A DNA stretch of 57,140 nt from positions 1 through 57,140 of the forward strand of contig CAYGBY010000002.1 of the NCBI GenBank assembly GCA_964348115.1, read 5' to 3'. The notes beneath the pieces were generated by a model. That model was given only the letters and a program-made list of their open reading frames with translations, was not told the origin of the DNA and ran no database searches. The DNA comes from Azophilus sp964348115. Its GTDB lineage: Bacteria; Pseudomonadota; Gammaproteobacteria; Pseudomonadales; Azotimanducaceae. The translations under genes were made by a program, and so were the position numbers. Each line of letters begins with the position of its first letter. Within the stretch, counting starts at the first letter, position 1. Positions 17,948 to 25,892 of this stretch are shown one piece after another.

Positions 17948-19261
17948 TTGAGCCGGGACCCGCGGGAAATACTCGCCCAGGAGCGCATGGGCTGGTTTCA
18001 GATCGGCGCCGTCACCATCTGCGTGCTGCTGAATGCGCTGGATGGGTTCGATGTGCTCGCCATCAGCTTCGCCGCCCCAGGCATTGCGGATGAGTGGGGG
18101 GTGGACCGGGGCGTGTTGGGCATTGTGCTGTCCATGGAGCTCATCGGCATGGGCTTTGGGTCGGTGGCCATCGGCGCGCTGGCGGACCGCATTGGCCGAC
18201 GCCCCACCATCCTGCTGTGCTTGGTGATGATGGCCGCCGGCATGTGGCTGGCCGCCAGCGCGGCGGACGTGGTGGTGCTGTCCGCCTACCGCTTCCTCAC
18301 CGGCTTGGGGATTGGCGGCATGTTGGCCGCCACCAACGCCATGGTTGCCGAGTACGCCAACCTGAAGTACCGCAACCTATGCGTCATCATCATGGCCTCC
18401 GGATACCCGGTGGGCGTGATTGTCGGCGGCGCCATTGCGGCCCTGCTGCTGGCCGGCTTCGACTGGCGCTCGGTATTCGTTTTCGGCGGCGCGGCGACCA
18501 CGGCGTTCATCCCGGTGGTCTGGTTCCTGCTGCCGGAGTCCATCGAATACCTTGCGGAGAAGCGTCCCAAGAACGCTTTGGCCCGCATCAACGCGACCCT
18601 GCGGCGCATGGGGCACGGAACCGTGGCGGCGCTGCCGGCCATCGCGGCCCAGGCCAGTGACGCCAAGGCGAGCATCGCCAGATTGTTCTCCAAAGAACTG
18701 CTGCGCATCACCACGCTGCTCACCCTGGCCTACTTCTCCCACATCATGACCTTCTACTTCATCCTGAAGTGGATTCCCAAGCTCGTGGCGGACATGGGGT
18801 TCAGCGCCTCCTTGGCCGGCAGCGTGCTGGTGTGGGCCAACGTGGGTGGTTCGCTCGGCTCCATCGTCCTAGGGCTGCTGACCCAACTGACCACCACTAG
18901 GCGGCTGGTCATCGCCGCATTCATCGGCGCCGCAGTCATGGTCACCATTTTCGGGCAGGGTCAGGCGGACTTGGTGCAGCTGTCGCTCATCGCCGCCATT
19001 GCGGGTTTCTTCACCAACTCCGCCATCGTCGGCCTGTACGCGCTGTTTGCGGAATCCTTTCCCACGGAGGTGCGGGCTGGCGGCACCGGCTTCGTCATCG
19101 GCGTGGGCCGCGTCGGCGCCGCCTTAGGCCCAATTGTCGCCGGCTTCATGTTCGAAGCGAATCTGGGCCTCGATTCGGTCGCCATGGTCATGGCCTTGGG
19201 CTCCCTGATCGCCGCCTTGGCGCTGTTCGCCCTAAGGCCGCAGCGCAAGGCCGCCGGCTGA
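17948..19261 (+). CDS. MFS transporter, aromatic acid:H+ symporter (AAHS)-like
   Basis: This inner-membrane 12-helix permease has the loop 2-3 signature GALADRIGRRP, the first-helix motif LNALDGFDVLAISFAAPGI (typical of the PcaK/BenK group, where the helix-1 DGxD supports aromatic acid uptake), and FAESFPTEVRAGGTG in the second half. The TTG at 17948 gives 437 residues beginning MSRDPREILAQE, matching family N-termini. An alternative TTG at 17825 would add 41 poorly conserved residues. It probably imports the substrate processed by the neighbouring flavoprotein and SDR. Confidence 0.85.
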   Translation: MSRDPREILAQERMGWFQIGAVTICVLLNALDGFDVLAISFAAPGIADEWGVDRGVLGIVLSMELIGMGFGSVAIGALADRIGRRPTILLCLVMMAAGMWLAASAADVVVLSAYRFLTGLGIGGMLAATNAMVAEYANLKYRNLCVIIMASGYPVGVIVGGAIAALLLAGFDWRSVFVFGGAATTAFIPVVWFLLPESIEYLAEKRPKNALARINATLRRMGHGTVAALPAIAAQASDAKASIARLFSKELLRITTLLTLAYFSHIMTFYFILKWIPKLVADMGFSASLAGSVLVWANVGGSLGSIVLGLLTQLTTTRRLVIAAFIGAAVMVTIFGQGQADLVQLSLIAAIAGFFTNSAIVGLYALFAESFPTEVRAGGTGFVIGVGRVGAALGPIVAGFMFEANLGLDSVAMVMALGSLIAALALFALRPQRKAAG

Positions 19262-19315
19262 CGGATCGCCCAACCGCGGCGCCGCCGCCAACATAGGCGA
19301 AGCCTGCGCCCCGCC

Positions 19316-20113
19316 CTACTCCATAGCCAGCCGCTGTGGGTGGGCATAGGCGTTCAGCCGTCCTGGGCGCAGAAAGCCCACCAGGGTTTGGCCGCTGCGT
19401 TCGGCGAAATCGGCGGCCAAGTCTGAAGGGGCGGAAACGGCGCACACCAAGGGGATTCGCGCCGCCAAGGCCTTCTGCATGATCTCGAAGGAAGCCCGGC
19501 CGCTAACCAGAAGGATGGCCTCCCCCAGCGGCCAAGGGCCATGGCGCAGGGCGTGGCCAAGCACCTTATCGACAGCGTTGTGGCGGCCCACGTCCTCGCG
19601 CAGCAGCAGCAGTTCGCCGGTCGATCTGAACAGGCCGGCGGCATGCATCCCGCCGGTGGCCGCAAACGCCGTTTGTCCCGCCCGCAGGGTGGCGGGCAAG
19701 CCCAGCAGGGTGCTGACCCGCACCTGCAGCGCGCTTTGCACCGGGGGAAACTGCTTATGCACCTGTTCGATGGTGGCGGCCCCACACAGGCCGCAACTGG
19801 AGCTGGCGAAGACGTGACGGGTCAGGCGGTCCAGGTCCAGGGGCAGATCGGGGCGCAGAAAGACATTGACAAGATTTCCGCCAGTGGGGCGCGCCGGGGT
19901 CTCCAGCTTGACCACATCGGCTGCGCTATGAATGACGCCCTCGGTGAGCAGAAAGCCCAGGGCCAAGTCCGCATCCTGGCCTGGGGTGCGCATGGTGACG
20001 CTGATGGGGCGGGCGCGCACACGTATCTCCAAGGGTTCCTCCGGGGCCAGCGGCTCCTCGGTCCTTGCCAATGGCTGGCCACGCCGGAACTTCAGGGTGC
20101 GGCGCGTGGACAT
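19316..20113 (-). CDS. fdhD: Formate dehydrogenase accessory sulfurtransferase FdhD (FdsC)
   Basis: FdhD binds Mo-bis-MGD and passes sulfur from IscS to the cofactor before insertion into formate dehydrogenase. The 265-residue protein has the essential cysteine loop SSCGLCG (Cys107, Cys110), an early LALGFLLTEGVI, and LREDVGRHNAVDK late in the sequence. It lies 5 bp after fdsD as the last gene of the operon. In the Cupriavidus-type cluster the order is fdsGBACD; here fdsD precedes this gene. Confidence 0.95.
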   Translation of the reverse strand: MSTRRTLKFRRGQPLARTEEPLAPEEPLEIRVRARPISVTMRTPGQDADLALGFLLTEGVIHSAADVVKLETPARPTGGNLVNVFLRPDLPLDLDRLTRHVFASSSCGLCGAATIEQVHKQFPPVQSALQVRVSTLLGLPATLRAGQTAFAATGGMHAAGLFRSTGELLLLREDVGRHNAVDKVLGHALRHGPWPLGEAILLVSGRASFEIMQKALAARIPLVCAVSAPSDLAADFAERSGQTLVGFLRPGRLNAYAHPQRLAME

Positions 20114-20118
20114 GGAAG

Positions 20119-20343
20119 TTAGCCGGCGTCATCCAGCTGGGAAACGGCCAAGATCAGTGCGGGGGAGAGGGCTTCAGGTTCAGCAGCGGCGAATTCGGCC
20201 AGGGCGCGGCGCATTCTCGGATCCCAGAAGCGGTTCAGGTGCCCCGCCACCCGGGCGGAGATCAGCTGGGCGTCGTCGCTGTAAGCCAAATTGGCGGTGA
20301 TTTGCTCCGCCATGCGCACCAGCTTGGCCACATCCACAGTCAT
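20119..20343 (-). CDS. fdsD: Formate dehydrogenase delta subunit
   Basis: This 74-residue protein resembles FdsD, the small subunit or chaperone needed for active soluble NAD-dependent formate dehydrogenase. Family features are VRMAEQITANL, then a middle segment with VAGHLNRFWDPRMR, and a short tail. The gap from fdsA (about 141 bp) is larger than elsewhere in the cluster and contains repeat D copy 2. The next gene, fdhD, starts 5 bp after the stop. Confidence 0.9.
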   Translation of the reverse strand: MTVDVAKLVRMAEQITANLAYSDDAQLISARVAGHLNRFWDPRMRRALAEFAAAEPEALSPALILAVSQLDDAG

Positions 20344-20449
20344 GGACGGGGAATGGGATCGGCCAAGCCTGCGGCCGCAAGCGTATGCTCGGAGCCCTCA
20401 GCCGGGAAGTGCGCGGGACCCGCACTGCGCGCGCAAACGACGAAATGCA

Positions 20450-20481
20450 GCGCGATCATCAGAGCACTTGGCGCCCTATGC
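20450..20481. repeat. Short dispersed repeat D, copy 2
   Basis: This copy reads GCGCGATCATCAG, then a few variable bases, then CTTGGCGC and TATGC. It lies 3 bp beyond the fdsA stop, in the fdsA-fdsD gap. It is in opposite orientation to copies 1 and 3. It may influence mRNA processing or stability between cistrons, which is inference. Confidence 0.5.
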
Positions 20482-20484
20482 GGG

Positions 20485-23388
20485 TCAGGGTTGCGCCAAG
20501 GCCGGCGCCGCACCCTGCAGTTGCTGCTGCTCCTGCGTGAAGCGGCGAAACATCTCCTGCCACTCGGAGGGCTTGCTGACCGGGTAGGCCTGCACCGCGG
20601 TGACCTTGTATTCCGGGCAGTTGGTGGCCCAATCGGAGTTGTCCGTGGTGACCACGTTGGCCCCGGATTCCGGGTGATGGAAGGTTGTGTACAGCACCCC
20701 GGGCTGCACCCGCTCGGTGACTTGGGCGCGCAGCACCGTCTCCCCGGCGCGGCTCTTCACGCCCACCCAACTGCCATCTTGGATGCCGCGCACCTGCGCA
20801 TCCGCAGGGTGAATCTCCAAACGGTCCTCCAGATGGAAGGCCAAGGCGTCCGTGCGCCTAGTCTGGGCGCCCACATTGTATTGCGACAGCACCCGGCCAG
20901 TCGTCAGCAGCAGCGGGTAGCGGGCGTTGCTGCGCTCATCGGTGGGTACGTAGGGGGTGGGGGCGAAATAGCCCTTGCCGCGCACGAACGCATCCACATG
21001 CATCACCGGGGTGCCTTCATGGGCATCACCCCAGCAGGGCCATTGGATGGATCCGAGTTGCGCCAGCTTCGCGTAGCTGACGCCGCCGAACGTGGGCGTC
21101 AGGCGGGCGATCTCATCCATGATCTCGCTGGGATGGCCGTAGTCCATCGCATAGCCCATGGCCGAGGCCAGTTTGCAGGTGATGCGCCATTCGTCCATGC
21201 CGGACAGGGGCGCCATCACCTTGCGCACTGGGGAGATGCGCCGTTCCGCATTGGTGAAAGTGCCGTCCTTCTCCAGGAAGGAGCAGCCGGGCAGGAAGAC
21301 ATGGGCGAACTTGGCGGTCTCGTTGAGGAACAGATCCTGCACGATTACGCATTCCATGGCGGACAGCGCCGCGTAGACATGCTGGGTGTCCGGATCTGAT
21401 TGCGCGAAGTCCTCTCCTTGGATGTACAGGCCTTTGAATTCGCCGGCGATGGCGGCGTCGAACATGTTGGGAATGCGATAGCCCGGCGCCGCATCCAAAT
21501 TAACCCCCCAATGCGCTTCAAAACGCGCCCGGACGCTTGCGTCCGACAGATGCCGGTAGCCGGCCAGCTCATGGGGGAAGGACCCCATGTCGCAGGCGCC
21601 CTGCACGTTGTTCTGGCCGCGCAGGGGGTTTACGCCCACCCCGGGCCGGCCGAAATTGCCGGTCGCCATCGCCAAGTTGGCGATGCCCATCACCATGGTG
21701 GAGCCTTGGCTGTGCTCCGTGACCCCCAAGCCATAGTAGATGGCGGCGTTGTCGGCTTGGCCGTACAGCCGGGCGGCGGCGCGCATTTCCGGCGCCGGCA
21801 CCCCGGTGGCCTGCTCCGCGGCCTCCGGAGAGTTGCGCGGCTCCAGGATGAAACTGCGCCAAGTCTCGTAGGCCTGCTGCTCGCAGCGGGCGCGGATGAA
21901 GGCTTCATCCTGCAGCCCTTCCTCGACAATGGTGTGGGCCAAGGCGTTGATCACCGCCACATTGGCGCCTGGCTTCAACTGCAGGTGGTGATCGGCGCGC
22001 ACATGGGGGGAGGCCACCAAATCGATTGCGCGCGGGTCCACCACGATGAGCCTGGCCCCTTGGCGCAGCCGCCGCTTCATCTGCGAGGCGAACACCGGAT
22101 GGGCTTCGGTGGGGTTGGCGCCCACCACCATGATGACATCCGCGTGCATGACGGAGTCGAAGTTCTGCGTGCCGGCGGACTCCCCCAAGGTGGTCTTCAG
22201 CCCATAGCCGGTGGGGGAGTGGCACACGCGGGCGCAAGTGTCCACATTGTTGTTGCCCAAGGCGGCGCGGACGAACTTCTGCACCACATAGACTTCCTCA
22301 TTGGTGCAGCGTGAGGAGGTGACCCCGCCAATGGCCTTGCGCCCGTACTTATCCTGAATGGCCCGCAGGCGCGCCGCGGCGCTGCGGATAGCCTCGTCCC
22401 AGCCTACGGGACGCCAGGAGTCATGCACGGAATCGCGAATGAGGGGGGTGGTCACCCGGTCCTTGTGGGTGGCGTAACCGAAGGCGAAACGGCCCTTCAC
22501 GCAGGAATGGCCGTGATTGGCCGAGCCGCTGCGGTTGGGAACCATGCGCACGACCTGATCGCCCTGCAGTTCCGCCCGGAAAGAGCAGCCCACCCCGCAA
22601 TAGGCGCAGGTGGTGACCAGGGCGCGCTCCGGCAGGCCCCGCTCGATGACGGACTTCTCCATCAGGGTGGCGGTGGGGCAGGCCTTCACGCAGGCGCCGC
22701 AGGAGACGCACTCGGAAGCCGCAAACGGCTCATTCTGGCTGGCGGCCACCGTGGAGGCGAAGCCGCGCCCGTCTATGGTCAGGGCGAAGGTGCCTTGCTG
22801 CTCCTCGCAGGCGCGCACACAGCGGGAGCAAACGATGCACTTGGCCGGATCAAAGGTGAAGTAGGGGGCGGTTTCGTCCTTGGGCTTGTCCAGATGGTTG
22901 GCGCCGGCGAAGCCGTAGCGCACCTCCCGCAGCCCAACGGCGCCGGCGGCGTCCTGCAGTTCGCAATCCCCGTTGGCGGCGCAGGTGAGGCAGTCCAGGG
23001 GATGGTCGGAAATGTACAGCTCCATCAGGTTGCGCCGCAGTTCCGCCAGCCGCGGCGACTGGGTGCGCACCACCATGCCGGCCTCCGCCAACGTGGTGCA
23101 GGAAGCCGGATAGCCCTTGCGGCCCTCGACCTCCACCAGGCACAGCCGACAGGATCCGAACGCCGCCAAGTCCTCCGTGGCGCAAAGTTTGGGGATATCC
23201 AGACCGGCCAGGGCGGCGGCCCGCATGACCGACGTGCCCTCGGGCACCGTGAGGGAAAGGCCGTCCACCACCAGGTTGACCGCCGCAATCGGTTCGCCGC
23301 CGTTGGCTTGGCGACCGCCTGGCTGCGGCGCGGGAGTGCCCAAATCCAGTTCCGGGCCCGCCCGATGGAACCCTTCGTTGCCGTCCAT
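20485..23388 (-). CDS. fdsA: NAD-dependent formate dehydrogenase, catalytic alpha subunit
   Basis: This molybdenum (bis-MGD) subunit oxidises formate to CO2. The ATG at 23386-23388 lies 2 nt after the fdsB stop, giving 967 residues. In order: a 2Fe-2S ferredoxin-like domain (LCATED, FGSCRLCLVEVEG), a His/Cys cluster motif (CLTCAANGDCELQ), two 4Fe-4S motifs (CIVCSRCVRACEE, CVSCGACVKACP), and a further 4Fe-4S (CAYCGVGCSF) opening the catalytic domain. SSRCTNEE carries the Mo-ligand cysteine, so this is not a selenoprotein. VCHSPTGYGLKTTLGESAGT and GQNNVQGACDMG are active-site and MGD-binding stretches. Electrons pass through FdsG and FdsB to NAD+. Confidence 0.96.
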   Translation of the reverse strand: MDGNEGFHRAGPELDLGTPAPQPGGRQANGGEPIAAVNLVVDGLSLTVPEGTSVMRAAALAGLDIPKLCATEDLAAFGSCRLCLVEVEGRKGYPASCTTLAEAGMVVRTQSPRLAELRRNLMELYISDHPLDCLTCAANGDCELQDAAGAVGLREVRYGFAGANHLDKPKDETAPYFTFDPAKCIVCSRCVRACEEQQGTFALTIDGRGFASTVAASQNEPFAASECVSCGACVKACPTATLMEKSVIERGLPERALVTTCAYCGVGCSFRAELQGDQVVRMVPNRSGSANHGHSCVKGRFAFGYATHKDRVTTPLIRDSVHDSWRPVGWDEAIRSAAARLRAIQDKYGRKAIGGVTSSRCTNEEVYVVQKFVRAALGNNNVDTCARVCHSPTGYGLKTTLGESAGTQNFDSVMHADVIMVVGANPTEAHPVFASQMKRRLRQGARLIVVDPRAIDLVASPHVRADHHLQLKPGANVAVINALAHTIVEEGLQDEAFIRARCEQQAYETWRSFILEPRNSPEAAEQATGVPAPEMRAAARLYGQADNAAIYYGLGVTEHSQGSTMVMGIANLAMATGNFGRPGVGVNPLRGQNNVQGACDMGSFPHELAGYRHLSDASVRARFEAHWGVNLDAAPGYRIPNMFDAAIAGEFKGLYIQGEDFAQSDPDTQHVYAALSAMECVIVQDLFLNETAKFAHVFLPGCSFLEKDGTFTNAERRISPVRKVMAPLSGMDEWRITCKLASAMGYAMDYGHPSEIMDEIARLTPTFGGVSYAKLAQLGSIQWPCWGDAHEGTPVMHVDAFVRGKGYFAPTPYVPTDERSNARYPLLLTTGRVLSQYNVGAQTRRTDALAFHLEDRLEIHPADAQVRGIQDGSWVGVKSRAGETVLRAQVTERVQPGVLYTTFHHPESGANVVTTDNSDWATNCPEYKVTAVQAYPVSKPSEWQEMFRRFTQEQQQLQGAAPALAQP

Positions 23389-23390
23389 CT

Positions 23391-24878
23391 TCAGAGTTCC
23401 TCCGCAAAATGCTTCATCACGCTGAGCACGGGCAAGGGCGTCATGCCGCCCAAGCCGCATAGGGAGGCGTCTATCATGGTATGGCAGAGGTCCTTTAGCA
23501 AGACCCTGTTGGCGTCCGCCGCCTCGCCCTGAAGGATGCGGTCCACCACCTCCAAGCCGCGCACGGCGCCGATGCGGCAGGGGGTGCATTTGCCGCAGGA
23601 TTCCTCCGCGCAGAATTCGAAGGCGTAGCGGGCCAGGGCGCCGAGATCCGCCTGATCGTCGAAGACCACCAGGCCGCCGTGGCCGATCATGGCGCCAATG
23701 GCCTGGAAGGACTCGTAGTCCAAGGGGGTATCGAAATGCTGGGGCGGTATGTAGGCGCCAAGGGGGCCGCCGGCCTGCACCGCCTTGATGGGCCGGCCGC
23801 TGATTGCGCCGCCGCCCAGATCTTCCAGCAGCCGGCGCAAGGGCGTGCCGAACGGCACCTCGTAGAGGCCGCCATGCTTGATGTTGCCGGCCAACTGCAC
23901 GGTAAGGGTGCCGGCGCTGCGGCCGACGCCAAAGGCGCGGTAACGCTCAGCGCCCCCAGCCAATATGCCCGGAACGCTGGCCAGACTGACCACATTGTTG
24001 ACCACCGTGGGCTTGCCAAACAATCCCTGCACCGCCGGCAGCGGCGGCCGATAGCGGATCATGCCGCGCTTGCCCTCCAGGCTTTCCAGAAGCGATGTTT
24101 CCTCCCCACAGATATAGGCGCCGGCGCCGGCCCGCACTTCCAAGTGGAAACCATCGAGCAGGCCATGCGCCTGCGCTAGCTGGACGGCCTCGGTCAGGGT
24201 GGCGATGGCCTGGGGGTACTCCGCCCGGCAATAGATGTAGCCCCGGTCCGCACCCACGGCGAGGCCGCTGATCAGCATGCCTTCGATCAGCAGGAACGGG
24301 TCGCTCTCCATGATCATGCGGTCGGCGAAGGTGCCGGAATCCCCTTCATCGGCATTGCAGACGACGTACTTTCGCCCGCTTCCCGCCTGCAGCACGGTGC
24401 GCCATTTCAGCCCCGTGGGAAAGGCGGCGCCGCCGCGTCCGCGCAAGCCGGATGCGGTGACGCACTGGACGATGTCCGCCGGCGCCATGTCTTGGGCGCG
24501 GCGCAGACCCGCTAGGCCGCCCTCGGCTTGGTATTGCTGCAGGGAAAGGGGCTCGATGACGCCCACACGAGCCATGGTCAGCCGCTGCTGGGCCCTGAGC
24601 CAGGGCAGCTCCTCAATCAAGCCCAGGCAATCGGGATGGTCTGCGCCCGGCGCGCCCTGGGCGAACAGCGCCGTCGCCTGCCGTGCATCGAGGGGACCGA
24701 AGCCGACGCGCCCGGCATCCGTCTCCACTTCCACTAGGGGCTCAAGCCAATACAAGCCCCGCGAGCCGGTGCGCAGCACCGGCACATCCGGCGCCGCCGC
24801 CGCAACCGCCCGGGCCACGGCGTCCGCGCCCAGGGAGAGCGCCGTGCTGTCCGCGGGAACGAATGCTCTAGGCTGCAT
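23391..24878 (-). CDS. fdsB: NAD-dependent formate dehydrogenase, FMN/NADH-binding beta subunit
   Basis: This 495-residue NuoF-like subunit has a thioredoxin-like N-terminal domain (~1-110). NADH- and FMN-binding motifs follow: GLRGRGGAAFPTGLKW, CNADEGDSGTFADR and AYICGEETSLLES. A C-terminal 4Fe-4S cluster is bound by ESCGKCTPCRIG plus a distal cysteine in LCGLGGMTP. It reduces NAD+ with electrons from FdsA. Its stop lies 2 nt before the fdsA start. The start codon itself lies inside repeat D copy 3. Confidence 0.96.
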   Translation of the reverse strand: MQPRAFVPADSTALSLGADAVARAVAAAAPDVPVLRTGSRGLYWLEPLVEVETDAGRVGFGPLDARQATALFAQGAPGADHPDCLGLIEELPWLRAQQRLTMARVGVIEPLSLQQYQAEGGLAGLRRAQDMAPADIVQCVTASGLRGRGGAAFPTGLKWRTVLQAGSGRKYVVCNADEGDSGTFADRMIMESDPFLLIEGMLISGLAVGADRGYIYCRAEYPQAIATLTEAVQLAQAHGLLDGFHLEVRAGAGAYICGEETSLLESLEGKRGMIRYRPPLPAVQGLFGKPTVVNNVVSLASVPGILAGGAERYRAFGVGRSAGTLTVQLAGNIKHGGLYEVPFGTPLRRLLEDLGGGAISGRPIKAVQAGGPLGAYIPPQHFDTPLDYESFQAIGAMIGHGGLVVFDDQADLGALARYAFEFCAEESCGKCTPCRIGAVRGLEVVDRILQGEAADANRVLLKDLCHTMIDASLCGLGGMTPLPVLSVMKHFAEEL

Positions 24879-24906
24879 ATCGCACTACCGGCCCTGATGA
24901 TCGCGC
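24874..24906. repeat. Short dispersed repeat D, copy 3
   Basis: GCATATCGC, then GGCCCTGATGATCGCGC, matches the copies at 7834 and 20450 (reverse strand of the latter). It covers the fdsB start codon (24876-24878) and part of the 149-bp fdsG-fdsB gap, which is unusually long for this operon. Confidence 0.5.
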
Positions 24907-25027
24907 TGGTTTTCATTCTGGGCCGCGGCCAGCGTTGTTCGCACCCTGCGGCGCACCCCGGAATCGGCAGCCGACGGGCCGTCAGACTTGGGTGGCGGCG
25001 ACCAGTCACTTGGGCTTTGGGAACGCA

Positions 25028-25468
25028 TCACGCAATTAGCCTAGCCAAAGTGGGCACATCCACGCGGGAGTGCAGCTGGCCATCCACCAGCACCGAAGGG
25101 GAGCAGGCGCAGTTGCCCAGGCAGTAGATGGGCTGCAAGCTGGTTTCGCCATCCGGGGTGGTGTCGCCGAAGTCTATGCCCAGGGTTTTCTTCGCGTGGG
25201 CCTCCAGCGCGGCGGCGCCCATGGCCTGGCAAGCCTCCGCCCGGCAAATGGTGATGGTGCGCCTGCCTGGAGGCCTGGTCCTGAACAATGGGTAGAAGCT
25301 GATGACGCCATGCACCTCCGCACGGGAGATGTTCAGCTCCTTGGCGATGACCGGCACAGCCTCCTTGGGAATGCAGGCGAACTCCTCCTGCACGGCATGC
25401 AGAATGGGCAACAGCGGCCCCTCCAGCTTGGCCAAGCGGGCAATGATGGCGCACACTGTTTCCTGCAT
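25028..25468 (-). CDS. fdsG: NAD-dependent formate dehydrogenase, gamma subunit (NuoE-like)
   Basis: This 146-residue 2Fe-2S protein is homologous to NuoE and relays electrons in the FdsGBA complex. Cluster ligands lie in CRAEACQAMG and CLGNCACSPSVLVDG. The N-terminus has LLPILHAVQEEFACIP and ISRAEVHGVISFY. The start at 25466-25468 is preceded by AGGAAG; the longer frame upstream reads into a mobile element and was discarded. It is the first gene of the fds operon, with the element immediately upstream. Confidence 0.94.
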   Translation of the reverse strand: MQETVCAIIARLAKLEGPLLPILHAVQEEFACIPKEAVPVIAKELNISRAEVHGVISFYPLFRTRPPGRRTITICRAEACQAMGAAALEAHAKKTLGIDFGDTTPDGETSLQPIYCLGNCACSPSVLVDGQLHSRVDVPTLARLIA

Positions 25469-25482
25469 GGCAAGGCTTCCTC

Positions 25483-25745
25483 TACGGCCTGTCAACACTA
25501 TCTCGGTTGGCCCTGTTGCGTCCCAGGCCGCGCCAATCAAGGCGCGGTTTGGCCGGCATCAAATGAACGACGGGCAACGCCGAGTGGCGCGGCCTGGGAC
25601 GCAACCCGAAGGGCCGGGTCCGTTTTTCCCCCCGAACGGGGCGTCCCCCGCTCATGCGGCGCCGGCCACGCCGCGCCCGCTCCGCCTTGCCTGGAGAAAA
25701 AACGGCTCCCGGCTGGGCCAAATCAGATAGTGTTAACAGGCCCTA
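25483..25745. mobile_element. Family C MITE-like inverted-repeat element upstream of fdsG
   Basis: The ends form a ~34-bp imperfect inverted repeat. The left end reads GGCCTGTCAACACTATCT and the right end, reversed, GGCCTGTTAACACTATCT; both continue into TTGGCCC. Flanking bases are CTAC (left) and CTAG (right). Inside, GTTGCGTCCCAGGCCGCGCC near 25517 is repeated inverted near 25586, so strong hairpins are expected. It carries no coding capacity and lies in the putative 5' leader of the formate dehydrogenase operon. Confidence 0.75.
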
Positions 25746-25758
25746 GCGCATCGTGCGG

Positions 25759-25786
25759 ACGATAGGGAATCACACTCAATTGCCAA
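25759..25786 (-). promoter_or_regulatory. Possible sigma70-type promoter for the fds operon
   Basis: On the minus strand TTGGCA (25786-25781) and TATCGT (25764-25759) are separated by 16 bp, a moderate match to -35 and -10 boxes. It would transcribe through the family C element into fdsG. The match is weak, and other start sites inside the element are possible. Confidence 0.25.
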
Positions 25787-25892
25787 ACCGCACATTAGCA
25801 TATCCGGGGTGGCGGGCGTCCATAGCAGGCGATCTGGCAATCCATGTTCACGACTTCGCTGCTGGACGCCATGGGAAATTGCGCTGGGCGGG

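Noticed and set aside
21400..22314. A 304-residue plus-strand frame within fdsA
   Set aside because: Antisense to a clearly conserved molybdenum enzyme; no independent evidence.
20485..23388. Selenocysteine in the formate dehydrogenase
   Set aside because: The active-site position reads SSRC with an ordinary Cys codon and there is no in-frame TGA.
25483..25745. A CRISPR array or riboswitch upstream of fdsG
   Set aside because: The repeats are inverted and occur once at each end with no regular spacing, which fits a MITE-like element instead. No riboswitch core was recognised.
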